DNA of 34,825 nt from Palsa-459 sp035937595 (GCA_035937595.1 DASZHS010000040.1:1-34825), one strand, 5' to 3'. Positions 1-7,713 are shown, counted from the stretch's first letter. Translations and numbers: made by a program. Notes: generated from the sequence alone by a model not told the origin.

Positions 1-102
1 CTGTTCTGCCCACAGACCTTGTTGACACGGTCCCTGATATGAGTTGAGCCCCCTTGGCAGTGTGTGGCTATCGACAACACCCACTGCACAAGGAGGCTCG
101 AC

Positions 103-1218
103 ATGCACGCTAAGGCACCGCTGACCCCTGAGGGGCGCCGCGACGCCCCCGTCGATCTCGCCGTCGAGCAGCTGCTCGCCCGGCCGGTCCCTGGCGGGCG
201 ACGCGCCCTCGACGTGATCGTGGCCGCCCCCAAGCCCGTCAGCGTGCTCCTCGCGACCGAGCGCCCCGACGTGGCGCGCCGGGTGGTCGCCCTCCACGAG
301 CGCGCCGTCGCCGCCGCGCACGGCTACCTCGTGGGCGAGGGGGTCGACGGCGTGCCCGCGTCGCGAGACGCCCTCGCCGTGGGCTTCACCCACGGCGTGA
401 ACCGATCGCTGGACCCGCACCTTCACACCCACGTCCTCGTCGCCGCCCGCGGGCCAGACGGGGTGCCTGTGGACGCGCGGTCGCTTCGGTGGCGCGCGAG
501 GTCGGCCGACGCCCTCTACCTCGCCGCCCTGCGCGACGGGCTGCCCGAGGCGGCCGGCCGCCGTGCCTGGGTGGGACGCTCGGGCACGACGCTCGTCGAC
601 GGCGTCGACCTCGGGCTCGTCGCCGCGACGACGACGCCGAGGTCGCGTGGCGGCCAGCTCGAGCGGGGCGGCCAAAAGCGCCACCCCACGAGGGCCGAGG
701 TCCGGCGCCGCTGGGACGCCCAGGTCGCCTCGTGCCCCCCGATCGGCGCCGTGGCCCCGCCGCCGGGGCGCACCCCGGCCATCGACGAGCACCGCTTCGC
801 CGCAGCGCTGGGCGTCGGCCTCGTCGGCCACGCCGACGTCGTGCGGGCCTGGGGGGCGGCCTGCACCTTCGGCGAGCGCCCCGACCGACTCCGCCTTGCG
901 GCCGCCCTCGCCGCGCCGGAGCTCGCGGCCGGCGCCCGGCGGCCCGCGGTCGTGGTCGCCGACGCCGTGGGGGTCCGGGTCCTCGGCGCACGACCGCGGG
1001 ACCCCGCGGCCCTGGCGCGCTGGCGGGAGGGGCGGGCCGCGCTCGGGCGCTACCTGGAGGGCGGGCACCGGCTCGGCCACCTGGCCGACCCGCGTGGGGC
1101 GTCGTCGTCGACGTGGCTCGCCGTCGCGCGGCTCGACGCCGAGCTCGCAGCGAGGGGTCTCCGAGCGGGACGGGGTCGGGACGATCGTGACGTCGCGCGA
1201 GGACGCTCGCTCAGCTGA
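103..1218 (+). CDS. MobF/TrwC relaxase-like protein, lacking the N-terminal tyrosine region
   Basis: This 371-residue protein resembles the middle of a TrwC/MobF conjugative relaxase, which nicks DNA at oriT. Two family signatures are visible: AAPKPVSVLL at residues 41-50 (family form SAPKSVS) and THGVNRSLDPHLHTH at 96-110, which carries the metal-binding histidines H106, H108 and H110. I start it at ATG 103 because AGGAGG (91-96) lies six bases upstream; an in-frame GTG at 64 lacks such a site. With that start it lacks the roughly 100 N-terminal residues that hold the catalytic tyrosines in TrwC. An in-frame stop at 40-42 excludes an extension inside the window. No helicase domain follows; the rest is Ala/Arg-rich. 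It converges on a VirD4-like gene, which supports a DNA-mobilisation origin. It could be a degenerate relaxase or a non-nicking DNA-binding derivative. The family call is fairly secure; activity is doubtful. Confidence 0.72.
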   Translation: MHAKAPLTPEGRRDAPVDLAVEQLLARPVPGGRRALDVIVAAPKPVSVLLATERPDVARRVVALHERAVAAAHGYLVGEGVDGVPASRDALAVGFTHGVNRSLDPHLHTHVLVAARGPDGVPVDARSLRWRARSADALYLAALRDGLPEAAGRRAWVGRSGTTLVDGVDLGLVAATTTPRSRGGQLERGGQKRHPTRAEVRRRWDAQVASCPPIGAVAPPPGRTPAIDEHRFAAALGVGLVGHADVVRAWGAACTFGERPDRLRLAAALAAPELAAGARRPAVVVADAVGVRVLGARPRDPAALARWREGRAALGRYLEGGHRLGHLADPRGASSSTWLAVARLDAELAARGLRAGRGRDDRDVARGRSLS

Positions 1219-1226
1219 GCGAGCGT
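1203..1226. repeat. Perfect 24-bp palindrome across two convergent stop codons
   Basis: Positions 1203-1214 are the exact reverse complement of 1215-1226. The palindrome contains the stop codon of the relaxase-like gene (TGA 1216-1218) and, on the other strand, that of the coupling-ATPase gene (1211-1213). Because of the symmetry, both proteins end in the same four residues, RSLS. As RNA it can form a 10-bp stem with an AGCT loop on either transcript. No U-tract follows, so it would be an I-shaped bidirectional terminator at best. A nicking or protein-binding site is the alternative. Confidence 0.8.
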
Positions 1227-2512
1227 GGGGCGACGAGCCTTGCGTCGAGGTGCGCGGGCGTGAGCTCCACCCACCCGAGGCGCTTGCCGGCGTCCACGGC
1301 GAGCGCGCAGCCGGGCCGACCCCGTGCGATCTCGTCGGGCGCGAGCCGCGGTCGTTGGACGAGGGACCGCGACGAGGTGGTCCGTCCGGTACGCGACGAC
1401 GCGACCGTCGTCGCCAGGACGTCGTGGCGACCGGCGAGCTGGCTCAGCGCGTCGAGCGTCGCACGATCGGCGATCCCCGGGAGCACGACGGTGGTCGGGA
1501 AGAGCGACAAGAAGCCGTCGGCGGCCGTGCCCCAACGGACGCGCGCCTGGCTGAGATCCTGCAGGCACCCGAGCACAACCACGCCCTGACCTGCGCCTTC
1601 GCTGACGAACGACGGCAGCGACGGGAGCGGCGCGACGTTCGCGAGCTCGTCGAGCGCGAGCAGCAGCGAGGCGCCACGCTCGTGTCGCTCGTAGGTGGCG
1701 TGCACGATCGCATCGAGCATCCCCGCGATGAGCGGCGCGGTCGCGACCTGATGTCGCGCCGGCGAGACGACGTGGAGCGTGTTGGCACCATCGAGGAAGC
1801 GCGCCACGTCGAGCGGTGGCGCCGCGCCGGCGGCGCGGGCCGCCTCGGTGCGCCACGCGCTGAGCACCCCCGCGGTGGTCGACCAGATCCCCGAGAGCTC
1901 ACGGGCGTCGGTCGCGAGGAGCCCGCCCAGCGACAGAGGGGCCGGGTGGGCGTCCCCGGTGCGGGCGACGAGGGTCCCCAGGGCCTCGCGGCCCTCACGG
2001 GCGTCCACCCACCCGGCGAGCCGGGGGATCCCGTGATTTCCCAGGGCCGCGGCGTGCAGGAGGGGGGCCAGCAGGGCCCGGGCGCGCTCGCTCCAGTGGT
2101 CGACCGAGCCCGCCCCTCTCGAACGCAGGCGCGCCGCGTCGACCATCGCGTCGGCGGTGTGCACCGCGGCGTCCCAGCTCCGTGCGGCGTCGATCGGCGA
2201 CCAGCCCACGCGCGTGACGCCCGGCGGGCACGACGTCGTGCCGCTCGGATCGAAGAGGTGCACGTGGCCAACGCGCCCGCGATGCGACGTCGCACGCACG
2301 ACGTCGTCCTTCGTCGACGTCGTGACGACCGCGCAGCGCGCGAGCAGCACGTTCGGCACGAGCAGCGCACTCGTCTTTCCGGAACGTGTCGGACCGAGCA
2401 CGAGGGTGCTCCGTCGAGCACCGCTGAAGACGTTCGTCGTGCCTGTTCGACCGAGGTAGCAGCCTCGCTCGACGTCGTGCACACGAACAACGGGCGACCC
2501 TCGATATCGCAA
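1211..2512 (-). CDS. VirD4/TraG/TraD-like type IV coupling ATPase, soluble form
   Basis: A P-loop ATPase of the conjugative coupling-protein type (TraG/VirD4, TraM-recognition), which in known systems delivers relaxase-bound DNA to a secretion channel. Walker A is GPTRSGKT at residues 40-47, Walker B LLLALDEL at 283-290, followed by QDLSQARVRWG near 318-328, typical of the family's C-terminal motor region. At 433 residues it is shorter than VirD4 and lacks the usual N-terminal membrane helices, so it would be cytosolic or recruited by a partner. The frame opens at TTG 2512 with no convincing ribosome site; GTG 2482 is an in-frame alternative, so the first 10-20 residues are uncertain. It converges on the relaxase-like gene with an 8-bp overlap. 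No type IV secretion channel genes occur in the window. The family is secure; the role is inferred. Confidence 0.8.
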   Translation of the reverse strand: MRYRGSPVVRVHDVERGCYLGRTGTTNVFSGARRSTLVLGPTRSGKTSALLVPNVLLARCAVVTTSTKDDVVRATSHRGRVGHVHLFDPSGTTSCPPGVTRVGWSPIDAARSWDAAVHTADAMVDAARLRSRGAGSVDHWSERARALLAPLLHAAALGNHGIPRLAGWVDAREGREALGTLVARTGDAHPAPLSLGGLLATDARELSGIWSTTAGVLSAWRTEAARAAGAAPPLDVARFLDGANTLHVVSPARHQVATAPLIAGMLDAIVHATYERHERGASLLLALDELANVAPLPSLPSFVSEGAGQGVVVLGCLQDLSQARVRWGTAADGFLSLFPTTVVLPGIADRATLDALSQLAGRHDVLATTVASSRTGRTTSSRSLVQRPRLAPDEIARGRPGCALAVDAGKRLGWVELTPAHLDARLVAPRSLS

Positions 2513-2837
2513 ATGCTTGACATGGGTGTGTCGAGCGAGTGGACTTTCGAGTGGCCATCCTGCGGAGGAGACGATCTATGACAGTAGGGACGCGACGAGA
2601 GCTGCGCCATGCGCGAGCTTCTCGGTGTCCCCGTGAGGGCATTCGCCTCGCGATGTCGCCGTCCTCCGAGGGAACGGCTGCGGTCTGCGGCCGCGTGGTG
2701 CACTGCCGGGTGGCAGGGCGTCTGCGCGTTCGAGACCTGTCAATTGCATCTGGTGCAGCAGTGCGGAACTCGAACTCCGTCGGTCTTCGGGGTGCCGCAG
2801 GCTCCACCTTGCGTCAGAGAGAACCAAGGAGGACACT
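2513..2837. other. Gene-free upstream region, slightly AT-richer
   Basis: This 325-bp stretch separates the coupling ATPase start from the histone-like gene, and both could be driven from it. TTGACA occurs at 2517-2522 on the plus strand, but a good -10 at the right spacing is missing. GGAGGAG at 2563-2569 precedes an ATG at 2578 that opens an 89-codon frame (to 2847) running into the histone-like start. Its product is Arg-rich, resembles nothing I know, and is probably not a gene. No HU-domain remnant was recognised here in any frame. Confidence 0.4.
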
Positions 2838-3224
2838 GTGGCGATAGCCGCAAAGAAGGCTCCGGCCAAGAAGGCCACGGCCAGAAAGACCACCCGCAAG
2901 CGGGTGGCCAAGAAGAGGGCCCCGGCCAAGAAGGCCACGGCCAGAAAGACGACCGCACGCAAGACGACCAGAAAGGTCGCCAAGCGTCGGCCGGCGAAGA
3001 AGACGGCCGCACGCAAGACGACCGCCAAGAAGGTCGCCAAGCGTCGTCCAGCCAAGAAGACCGCCGCTCGCAAGACGACGGCCCGCAAGGCTCCGGCCAA
3101 GAAGGCTGCCAAGCGTCGCCCGGCCAAGAAGGCTGCCGCCCGCAAGACGACGGCCCGCAAGACCACCGCGCGGAAGACCACGCGGAAGACGACGCGGCGC
3201 AGGGTGGCGGCCAAGAAGGCCTAG
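2838..3224 (+). CDS. Lys/Arg-rich histone H1-like protein without an HU domain
   Basis: A 128-residue, extremely basic protein built almost wholly from K, R, A, T, P and V. It consists of repeats such as APAKKATARKTT, VAKRRPAKKTAARKTT and ARKTTARKTT. This is the composition of the C-terminal tail of actinobacterial HupB/HupS and of eukaryotic or chlamydial H1-like proteins, which bind and compact DNA non-specifically and may also bind RNA. There is no globular HU domain and no hydrophobic core, so it should be disordered. The start is GTG 2838, set by a strong AAGGAGG at 2826-2832. A rho-independent terminator follows. The neighbours cofC and gpsA match the mycobacterial region that also contains hupB, suggesting (inference) a hupB-derived tail. 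The nucleoid role is likely but unproven. Confidence 0.82.
   Translation: MAIAAKKAPAKKATARKTTRKRVAKKRAPAKKATARKTTARKTTRKVAKRRPAKKTAARKTTAKKVAKRRPAKKTAARKTTARKAPAKKAAKRRPAKKAAARKTTARKTTARKTTRKTTRRRVAAKKA
2862..2950 (+). repeat. Direct nucleotide repeat inside the histone-like gene
   Basis: A 29-bp segment at 2862-2890 recurs exactly at 2922-2950, a 60-bp (20-codon) period encoding PAKKATARKT. A second unit starts at 2976 and again at 3033 (57 bp, 19 codons). Identity at the nucleotide level, beyond what the amino acids require, suggests recent tandem duplication or slippage, so tail length may vary between strains. Confidence 0.75.
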
Positions 3225-3264
3225 CCAACGCGTCGCGCTGCCCGAGGGCAGCGCCGATCGATTC

Positions 3265-3288
3265 GGGGGGACCCTACGGGGTCCCCCC
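3265..3288. terminator. Bidirectional rho-independent terminator (histone-like gene / cofC)
   Basis: A perfect 10-bp GC-rich stem, GGGGGGACCC (3265-3274) with GGGTCCCCCC (3279-3288), closes a TACG tetraloop and is followed by GTTT on the plus strand. It lies 40 bp after the histone-like stop. The cofC stop codon (TAG, reverse strand 3274-3276) sits in the loop, so one hairpin can end both convergent transcripts. Confidence 0.88.
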
Positions 3289-3879
3289 GTTTCGCGTCGT
3301 GAGCTCGGCGAGATCGCGAGGCACGTCGACGTCGAAGGCGAGGTCGCCGCGATCGAGGACGACGACGTGCAGTCCCAGCCGGTCGCTCTCGTCGAGGTGC
3401 GCGCGCAGCGAGTCGCGCCCGAACCGCATCGAGAAGTGCACCGAGGTCGGCACGCGTAGCAGGTTCGTCCCTCGCCGCCGGCGATCCGGCGCGATCGTGA
3501 CGCCGTCGACGTGGGCCAGCACGCCGATCCCCGCAGCGAGCGGCAGGTCCGCGTGCACGACGGTGACGTAGTCCGCGCCGCGTGCCGCGAGGTGGGCGAC
3601 GCCGGCCTCCACCGCACCGTTGAGCCCGAGCCCGGGCGTCCAGGACACCTCGGCGCCGAGCGACTCGGCGAACGCCGCGACGTCGGGATCGTCGCACGCG
3701 ACGCAGACCGGCAGCGGCGCCGCCGCCGCGACGACGTGGGCCGCCATCGCCCGCACGAGCTCGCCCCGGGCGAGGTCGTCGAGGACGACGCCGAGGCGAC
3801 CCTTGGCCTGCGAGAACGCCTTGATGGGGACGAGGACGCGCGTGTCTCTTCGACCGGTCGCCACGCGTCGAGCCGCCAC
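3274..3879 (-). CDS. cofC: 2-phospholactate / phosphoenolpyruvate guanylyltransferase, F420 biosynthesis
   Basis: CofC/FbiD activates 2-phospholactate (archaea) or phosphoenolpyruvate (mycobacteria) with GTP, giving the guanylated donor that CofD/FbiA joins to the deazaflavin Fo during F420 synthesis. The 201-residue length fits. Nucleotidyltransferase features are VLVPIKAFSQAKGRL near the N-terminus, the acidic HADLPL segment, and DRRRRGTNLL followed by FGRDSLRAH, characteristic of CofC. I keep GTG 3879 because a TAGCGT -10 box lies six bases upstream, indicating a leaderless mRNA. It is divergent from gpsA; the cofC-gpsA pairing is also found in mycobacteria (Rv2983/Rv2982c). The cofactor is therefore probably made by this organism. 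The substrate choice cannot be read from the sequence. Confidence 0.88.
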   Translation of the reverse strand: MAARRVATGRRDTRVLVPIKAFSQAKGRLGVVLDDLARGELVRAMAAHVVAAAAPLPVCVACDDPDVAAFAESLGAEVSWTPGLGLNGAVEAGVAHLAARGADYVTVVHADLPLAAGIGVLAHVDGVTIAPDRRRRGTNLLRVPTSVHFSMRFGRDSLRAHLDESDRLGLHVVVLDRGDLAFDVDVPRDLAELTTRNGGTP

Positions 3880-3885
3880 GCGCGA

Positions 3886-3891
3886 ACGCTA
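3886..3891 (-). promoter_or_regulatory. -10 box of leaderless cofC
   Basis: TAGCGT on the reverse strand is separated by six bases from the GTG start of cofC, placing the transcription start at or next to the start codon. No clear -35 is seen. Confidence 0.6.
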
Positions 3892-3914
3892 TAGGTGCTT
3901 CGAGGGCCGGATCG

Positions 3915-3920
3915 TAGGAT
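3915..3920 (+). promoter_or_regulatory. -10 box of leaderless gpsA
   Basis: TAGGAT, then seven bases, then ATG 3928. This decides the gpsA start against the in-frame upstream TTG at 3895. No ribosome site is present. Confidence 0.62.
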
Positions 3921-3927
3921 CGCGTCG

Positions 3928-4944
3928 ATGGACCGACCGCTCTGCGTGCTCGGTGCGGGGTCCTGGGGCACCGTCGTCGCCGCGCTGGCGAACGGCGAGG
4001 TGCGCCTCTGGGCGCGGCGGCCCGCGCTCGCCGAGGAGCTCAACGCCACGCGGCGCAACCCTCGCTACACCGGCGAGCTCGTGCTCGGCGACGGGGTGCG
4101 GGCGACCTCGTCGCTGGCCGAGGCGTGCGCCGGGGCCGCCGCCGTCCTCGTCGCCGTCCCGAGCGCTGCCTTCCGATCGGTGGCCGCCGAGCTCACGGAC
4201 CTCGTCGCGCGCGACGCGGCCGTCCTGAGCCTCACCAAGGGGGTGGAGCGGGGCTCGCACGCGACGATGACCTCGGTCCTGCGCGACTGCCTCCCCACCG
4301 CGTCGCTGGGCGTGCTCACGGGCCCCAACCTGGCCAAGGAGCTCGCCCTCGGGATGCCGGCGGCCTGCGTGGTCGCGCTCCGCGACGAGGTCGGCGCGCG
4401 GCTCGTCCAGGACCGCCTCCACGGACCGTCGTTCCGCGTCTACACGACGAGCGACGTCATCGGCTGCGAGGTGGCGGGGGCGACGAAGAACGTGCTCGCG
4501 ATCGCCGCGGGGGTCTCCGACGGCCTCGGCTTCGGGGACAACACGAGGGCGACGATCATCACGAGGGGGCTCGCCGAGATGGGGCGCCTCGGTGTCGCCA
4601 TGGGTGGCGAGGCGCTCACGTTCGGGGGGCTCGCCGGCGTGGGCGACCTCGTCGCCACGTGCACCTCGGACCGCTCGAGGAACCGCCGTGTGGGCATCGG
4701 CCTCGGGCGCGGCGCGTCGCTCGACGACGCCATCGCCGATGTCGGCGAGGTCGCCGAGGGCGTGGTCAGCGCCGAGCCGCTCGTCGCCCTCGCGAGGGAT
4801 CGCGGCGTGGAGCTCCCCATCTGCGAGCAGGTGGCCGCGATGGTCGCGGGCGAGGCCACCCCGGCCGAGGCGCTCGCCGCCCTCTCGGCCCGGCCGGCGC
4901 GCGGCGAGTGGGACGTGTCGCTGCTGCGCGACCTGCGCCGCTAG
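3928..4944 (+). CDS. gpsA: NAD(P)H-dependent glycerol-3-phosphate dehydrogenase
   Basis: GpsA reduces dihydroxyacetone phosphate to sn-glycerol-3-phosphate, the backbone for phospholipid synthesis, in the cytosol. The 338-residue product begins with the Rossmann signature VLGAGSWGTVVAALA. It then shows SLTKGVE, TGPNLAKELALGMPAA and GATKNVLAIAAG, the last carrying the catalytic lysine, followed by TRGLAEMGRLG and GVGDLVATCTSDRSRNRRVG, all diagnostic of the family. Length is normal. ATG 3928 puts the GxGxxG loop nine residues from the start, as expected, and is preceded by a leaderless-type -10 box. It is divergent from cofC. Its stop overlaps the stop of the convergent mannosidase gene in a CTAG palindrome (4941-4944). 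Confidence 0.95.
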   Translation: MDRPLCVLGAGSWGTVVAALANGEVRLWARRPALAEELNATRRNPRYTGELVLGDGVRATSSLAEACAGAAAVLVAVPSAAFRSVAAELTDLVARDAAVLSLTKGVERGSHATMTSVLRDCLPTASLGVLTGPNLAKELALGMPAACVVALRDEVGARLVQDRLHGPSFRVYTTSDVIGCEVAGATKNVLAIAAGVSDGLGFGDNTRATIITRGLAEMGRLGVAMGGEALTFGGLAGVGDLVATCTSDRSRNRRVGIGLGRGASLDDAIADVGEVAEGVVSAEPLVALARDRGVELPICEQVAAMVAGEATPAEALAALSARPARGEWDVSLLRDLRR

Positions 4945-7619
4945 GTGTTCGACGGGGCGACGTCGGCGTCCTCGGCGAGGCGCAGGGTGGCGATGCCGTG
5001 GGGGCGCAGCTCGAGCTCGCCGTCGAGCGGGCCGAGGGCACGTCCGGCGAGGTCGACCTCGACGCCCCGGCGTCCACCCAGCTCGACGGTCACCGGGGCG
5101 TCGCCCGGGTTGAAGACCCGCAGCTCGATCAGGCCGTCGACCACCTGGACGCTCGACACCTCCGCCCCCCGCACCGACAGGGCGGTCCCTGACGGCTCGC
5201 GCCATCCGCCGCCCGCCGACGGCACCACCTCGAGCGGCGCGAGCACCGCGTCGCACAGCCGCCACGGATCGGCGACGTCGAGCGCCACGGCGTAGCGGGC
5301 GTCGATCTGGGCCCCCACCAGCTGGAGCCCCTCGACGGGCGTGAGCGGCCCCGCGGGCATCGGACGCAGCGTCATGCCGAGCCGCGACAGCATCCCCGTC
5401 GCGCGCAGCACGGTCAGCGCGAGCTCGTGGCCCCGCCCGTCGCGGACGTCGGTCACCTCGTACTCGTGCAGGCCCTCGTGGACGACCGTCACGCGCCCGG
5501 TCTGGACGAAGCGTCGCGAGGGAAAGGTGGGGAGTCCGAACTCGTTCGGCCGCCCCTCGGCCGTCAGCCCGCGGCGCACCGTGCCGAACGCGCACTCCGC
5601 GATCGAGCCCGCCGCCGGGTCGATCGTCGGCAGGTGCACCCGCACGCGGTGGTCGCGAGCGGGGTTCGAAAACGTCGTGCGCACCCGCACCGCGGGGTCG
5701 TCGGCGAGGACGGACAGCTCCGTCGTGACGACGACCTCGTGCGACCCCACGCGCTCGTGGGTGGCGCCGTCGACGTGGTCGGGCCAGCGGTAGGTCGCGG
5801 TGAGGACGCAGGTCGCGCGCACCGGGCCGCGCTCGGTGACCTCGGCGGCGCACGCGGTGGGCGCCTCGACGAGCGTGTCGGTGCTCGGTGGGGAGTAGTT
5901 GTACGAGTCGCCAAGGTCGCCGCCATCGACGAGCCGCCCGAACCCGCCGTGGCCGTCCACCACGAAGGTGCCGGTCGCGAGCTCGACCCCGACGGTCACG
6001 AGCCCGTTCGTGAGCGTGATCGCGCCAGCGTCATCGGCGCTCGCGGGGTGCGATGGTGTCGCGGGCTCGAAGCGTCGCCAGCCGAAGCCCGGCACCTCGA
6101 CCGACCGCGCGAGCACCCGCCGGATCCTGGGCTGGTCCAGGCGCACCTGCACGCGGGCGTCGGGACGCTCGGTGAGCTTCGCCGCGAGCGCGGTCCGCAG
6201 CTCGTCGAGCCGGAGCCCGGGCCGCTCGAACGGGCCCACGTGGACCGTGAGGAGGATCTCGTCGCCCATCTCGTCGACGTCGACCTCGTCGATCCAGGCG
6301 TCGTCGGAGAGCCGCGGGGACTGGATGAGCGAGAGCAGGGTCTTCGCCGTGGTGCTGTCGAAGGTGAACTCACCGGGCAGCGCCAGGTGCTCCCCGAGCA
6401 CCTGGACCGTGCCGTCGTCGGCGACCTCGCCCACCAAGACCACTTCGACCACCCCGCTGCGGGGATGGGCCGCCGCGTTGGCGACCACGTAGCCCCCCTC
6501 GCGCATCGACCGTGCCAGCTGGTCGAGCGCGCGTTCCGCGAGACCGTCGGCGATGGCGCGCGCCTCGTCGAAGCGGCCCAGCACCGCGTCGACGACCTGG
6601 TCGACGCTGCAGGCGCAGATCGAGTCGTGCGCGGCGTTGCGGATGACCCCGAGCCAGGCGGCGTCGAGGAACGCGCGCGGCCACGCCTCGGGGGCCAAGA
6701 ACAGCGCGCTGAGCGGCTCGGCGCGGCGCTCGAGCGCGTGGTCGGTCCTCGCCGCCGCGCGCTTGACGTCCACCCGGTTGGACGCGACGCCCATGAGCAT
6801 GTTGGCGCGGAACCCGCTGCGAAGCTCGCCCTCCCACACCGCGAGGTCCTCGCGGGGCGCCCCGTCGAGGTAGCTCGAGAGGCTGCTGAGCTCGAAGCGG
6901 TAGTCGTCTTGGAGGTCGTTCGCCTCGGCGAGGAGGCGGCCGAGGAACGGCTGGGGCGTCTGGTGGTCCGAGCCGTTCATCAGCAGGACGTCGTCACCGA
7001 GGTACGACGCGTTGGCCGCCACGTGCTCGTCGACGCGAGCGACGAGGGCCTTGGCGTCGTCGGGGAGGGTCGCGCCGTTGCCGTAGCCGTCGAGGAGGTA
7101 CTCGGTGCGCACCTCGCTGCCGTCGGGCGCGCGCCACCGGAACGCCGTGGCGGTGATCGCGCTCGGCACCCCGCGCCAGACGACGGCGTGCTCGAACCCG
7201 GCGAGGGCCAGCAGCTGGGGCATCTGGGCGACGTGGCCGAACATGTCGGGGAGGTAGCCCACCTGCATGGCACCGCCGAACGCCGCGGCCCGCTCGAGCC
7301 CGCGCTGCAGGTCGCGGACGATGGTCTCGCCGGAGACCAAGAACTCGTCCATGAGGATGTACCAGGGCCCCACCTCGAGGCGCCCCGACGCGGCGAGCCG
7401 GCGCAGGCGCGCCTCGTGCTCGGGACGGATCTCGAGGTAGTCGTCGACGACGGCCATCTGGCCGTCGAGCAGGAACCGCTCGTAGGTGGGGTCTGCCTCC
7501 ATGAGGTCCAGCAGGCCGTCGAGGAGCTCGACGAGGCGCAGGCGGAACGTCTGGAAGGGCTCGTACCACTCGCGGTCCCAGTGCGTGTGGGGGACCACGT
7601 GGACGCGGCGCGGAGGCAT
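4941..7619 (-). CDS. Glycoside hydrolase family 38 alpha-mannosidase
   Basis: A retaining, Zn-dependent alpha-mannosidase of the bacterial GH38 type, which trims alpha-linked mannose from mannosides or mannosylated glycoconjugates. The 892-residue protein opens with VHVVPHTHWDREWYEPF; H13 and D15 are the expected Zn ligands. GYLPDMFGHVAQMPQLL places the likely nucleophile at D125, and NAAHDSICACSVDQV supplies the conserved HDS metal-site histidine. Middle-domain and C-terminal beta-domain sequence fills the rest at normal length. There is no signal peptide, so it is cytosolic. ATG 7619 lies seven bases after a TACATT -10 box; an in-frame start at 7676 adds 19 residues unlike the family. It is divergent from rnhB. 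No sugar transporter or glycosyltransferase is adjacent, so the substrate is open. Confidence 0.92.
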   Translation of the reverse strand: MPPRRVHVVPHTHWDREWYEPFQTFRLRLVELLDGLLDLMEADPTYERFLLDGQMAVVDDYLEIRPEHEARLRRLAASGRLEVGPWYILMDEFLVSGETIVRDLQRGLERAAAFGGAMQVGYLPDMFGHVAQMPQLLALAGFEHAVVWRGVPSAITATAFRWRAPDGSEVRTEYLLDGYGNGATLPDDAKALVARVDEHVAANASYLGDDVLLMNGSDHQTPQPFLGRLLAEANDLQDDYRFELSSLSSYLDGAPREDLAVWEGELRSGFRANMLMGVASNRVDVKRAAARTDHALERRAEPLSALFLAPEAWPRAFLDAAWLGVIRNAAHDSICACSVDQVVDAVLGRFDEARAIADGLAERALDQLARSMREGGYVVANAAAHPRSGVVEVVLVGEVADDGTVQVLGEHLALPGEFTFDSTTAKTLLSLIQSPRLSDDAWIDEVDVDEMGDEILLTVHVGPFERPGLRLDELRTALAAKLTERPDARVQVRLDQPRIRRVLARSVEVPGFGWRRFEPATPSHPASADDAGAITLTNGLVTVGVELATGTFVVDGHGGFGRLVDGGDLGDSYNYSPPSTDTLVEAPTACAAEVTERGPVRATCVLTATYRWPDHVDGATHERVGSHEVVVTTELSVLADDPAVRVRTTFSNPARDHRVRVHLPTIDPAAGSIAECAFGTVRRGLTAEGRPNEFGLPTFPSRRFVQTGRVTVVHEGLHEYEVTDVRDGRGHELALTVLRATGMLSRLGMTLRPMPAGPLTPVEGLQLVGAQIDARYAVALDVADPWRLCDAVLAPLEVVPSAGGGWREPSGTALSVRGAEVSSVQVVDGLIELRVFNPGDAPVTVELGGRRGVEVDLAGRALGPLDGELELRPHGIATLRLAEDADVAPSNT

Positions 7620-7626
7620 CGGGGCC

Positions 7627-7632
7627 AATGTA
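7627..7632 (-). promoter_or_regulatory. -10 box of leaderless mannosidase gene
   Basis: TACATT on the reverse strand lies seven bases from ATG 7619. No ribosome site is seen. Confidence 0.58.
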
Positions 7633-7707
7633 GGCGTGCCGCCCTGGTCGGCGGCGACGCGGATCGCGGTGCGCACGGCGGTGCACGACGCGGCGGGGGC
7701 GACGTCG

Positions 7708-7713
7708 TACAGT
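7708..7713 (+). promoter_or_regulatory. -10 box of leaderless rnhB
   Basis: TACAGT followed by seven bases (CCCTCTC) and ATG 7721. No purine-rich ribosome site exists, so a leaderless transcript is the simplest reading. Confidence 0.6.

Noticed and set aside
64..102. Upstream GTG start for the relaxase-like gene
   Set aside because: AGGAGG at 91-96 positions the ribosome on ATG 103, and the extra 13 residues do not resemble relaxase N-termini.
2755..2800. tRNA-like T-arm (reverse strand, a GTTCGAG-like loop and a nearby CACCA)
   Set aside because: The stem and loop lengths are wrong, no matching 5' acceptor strand lies at the right distance, and no D or anticodon arm can be drawn.
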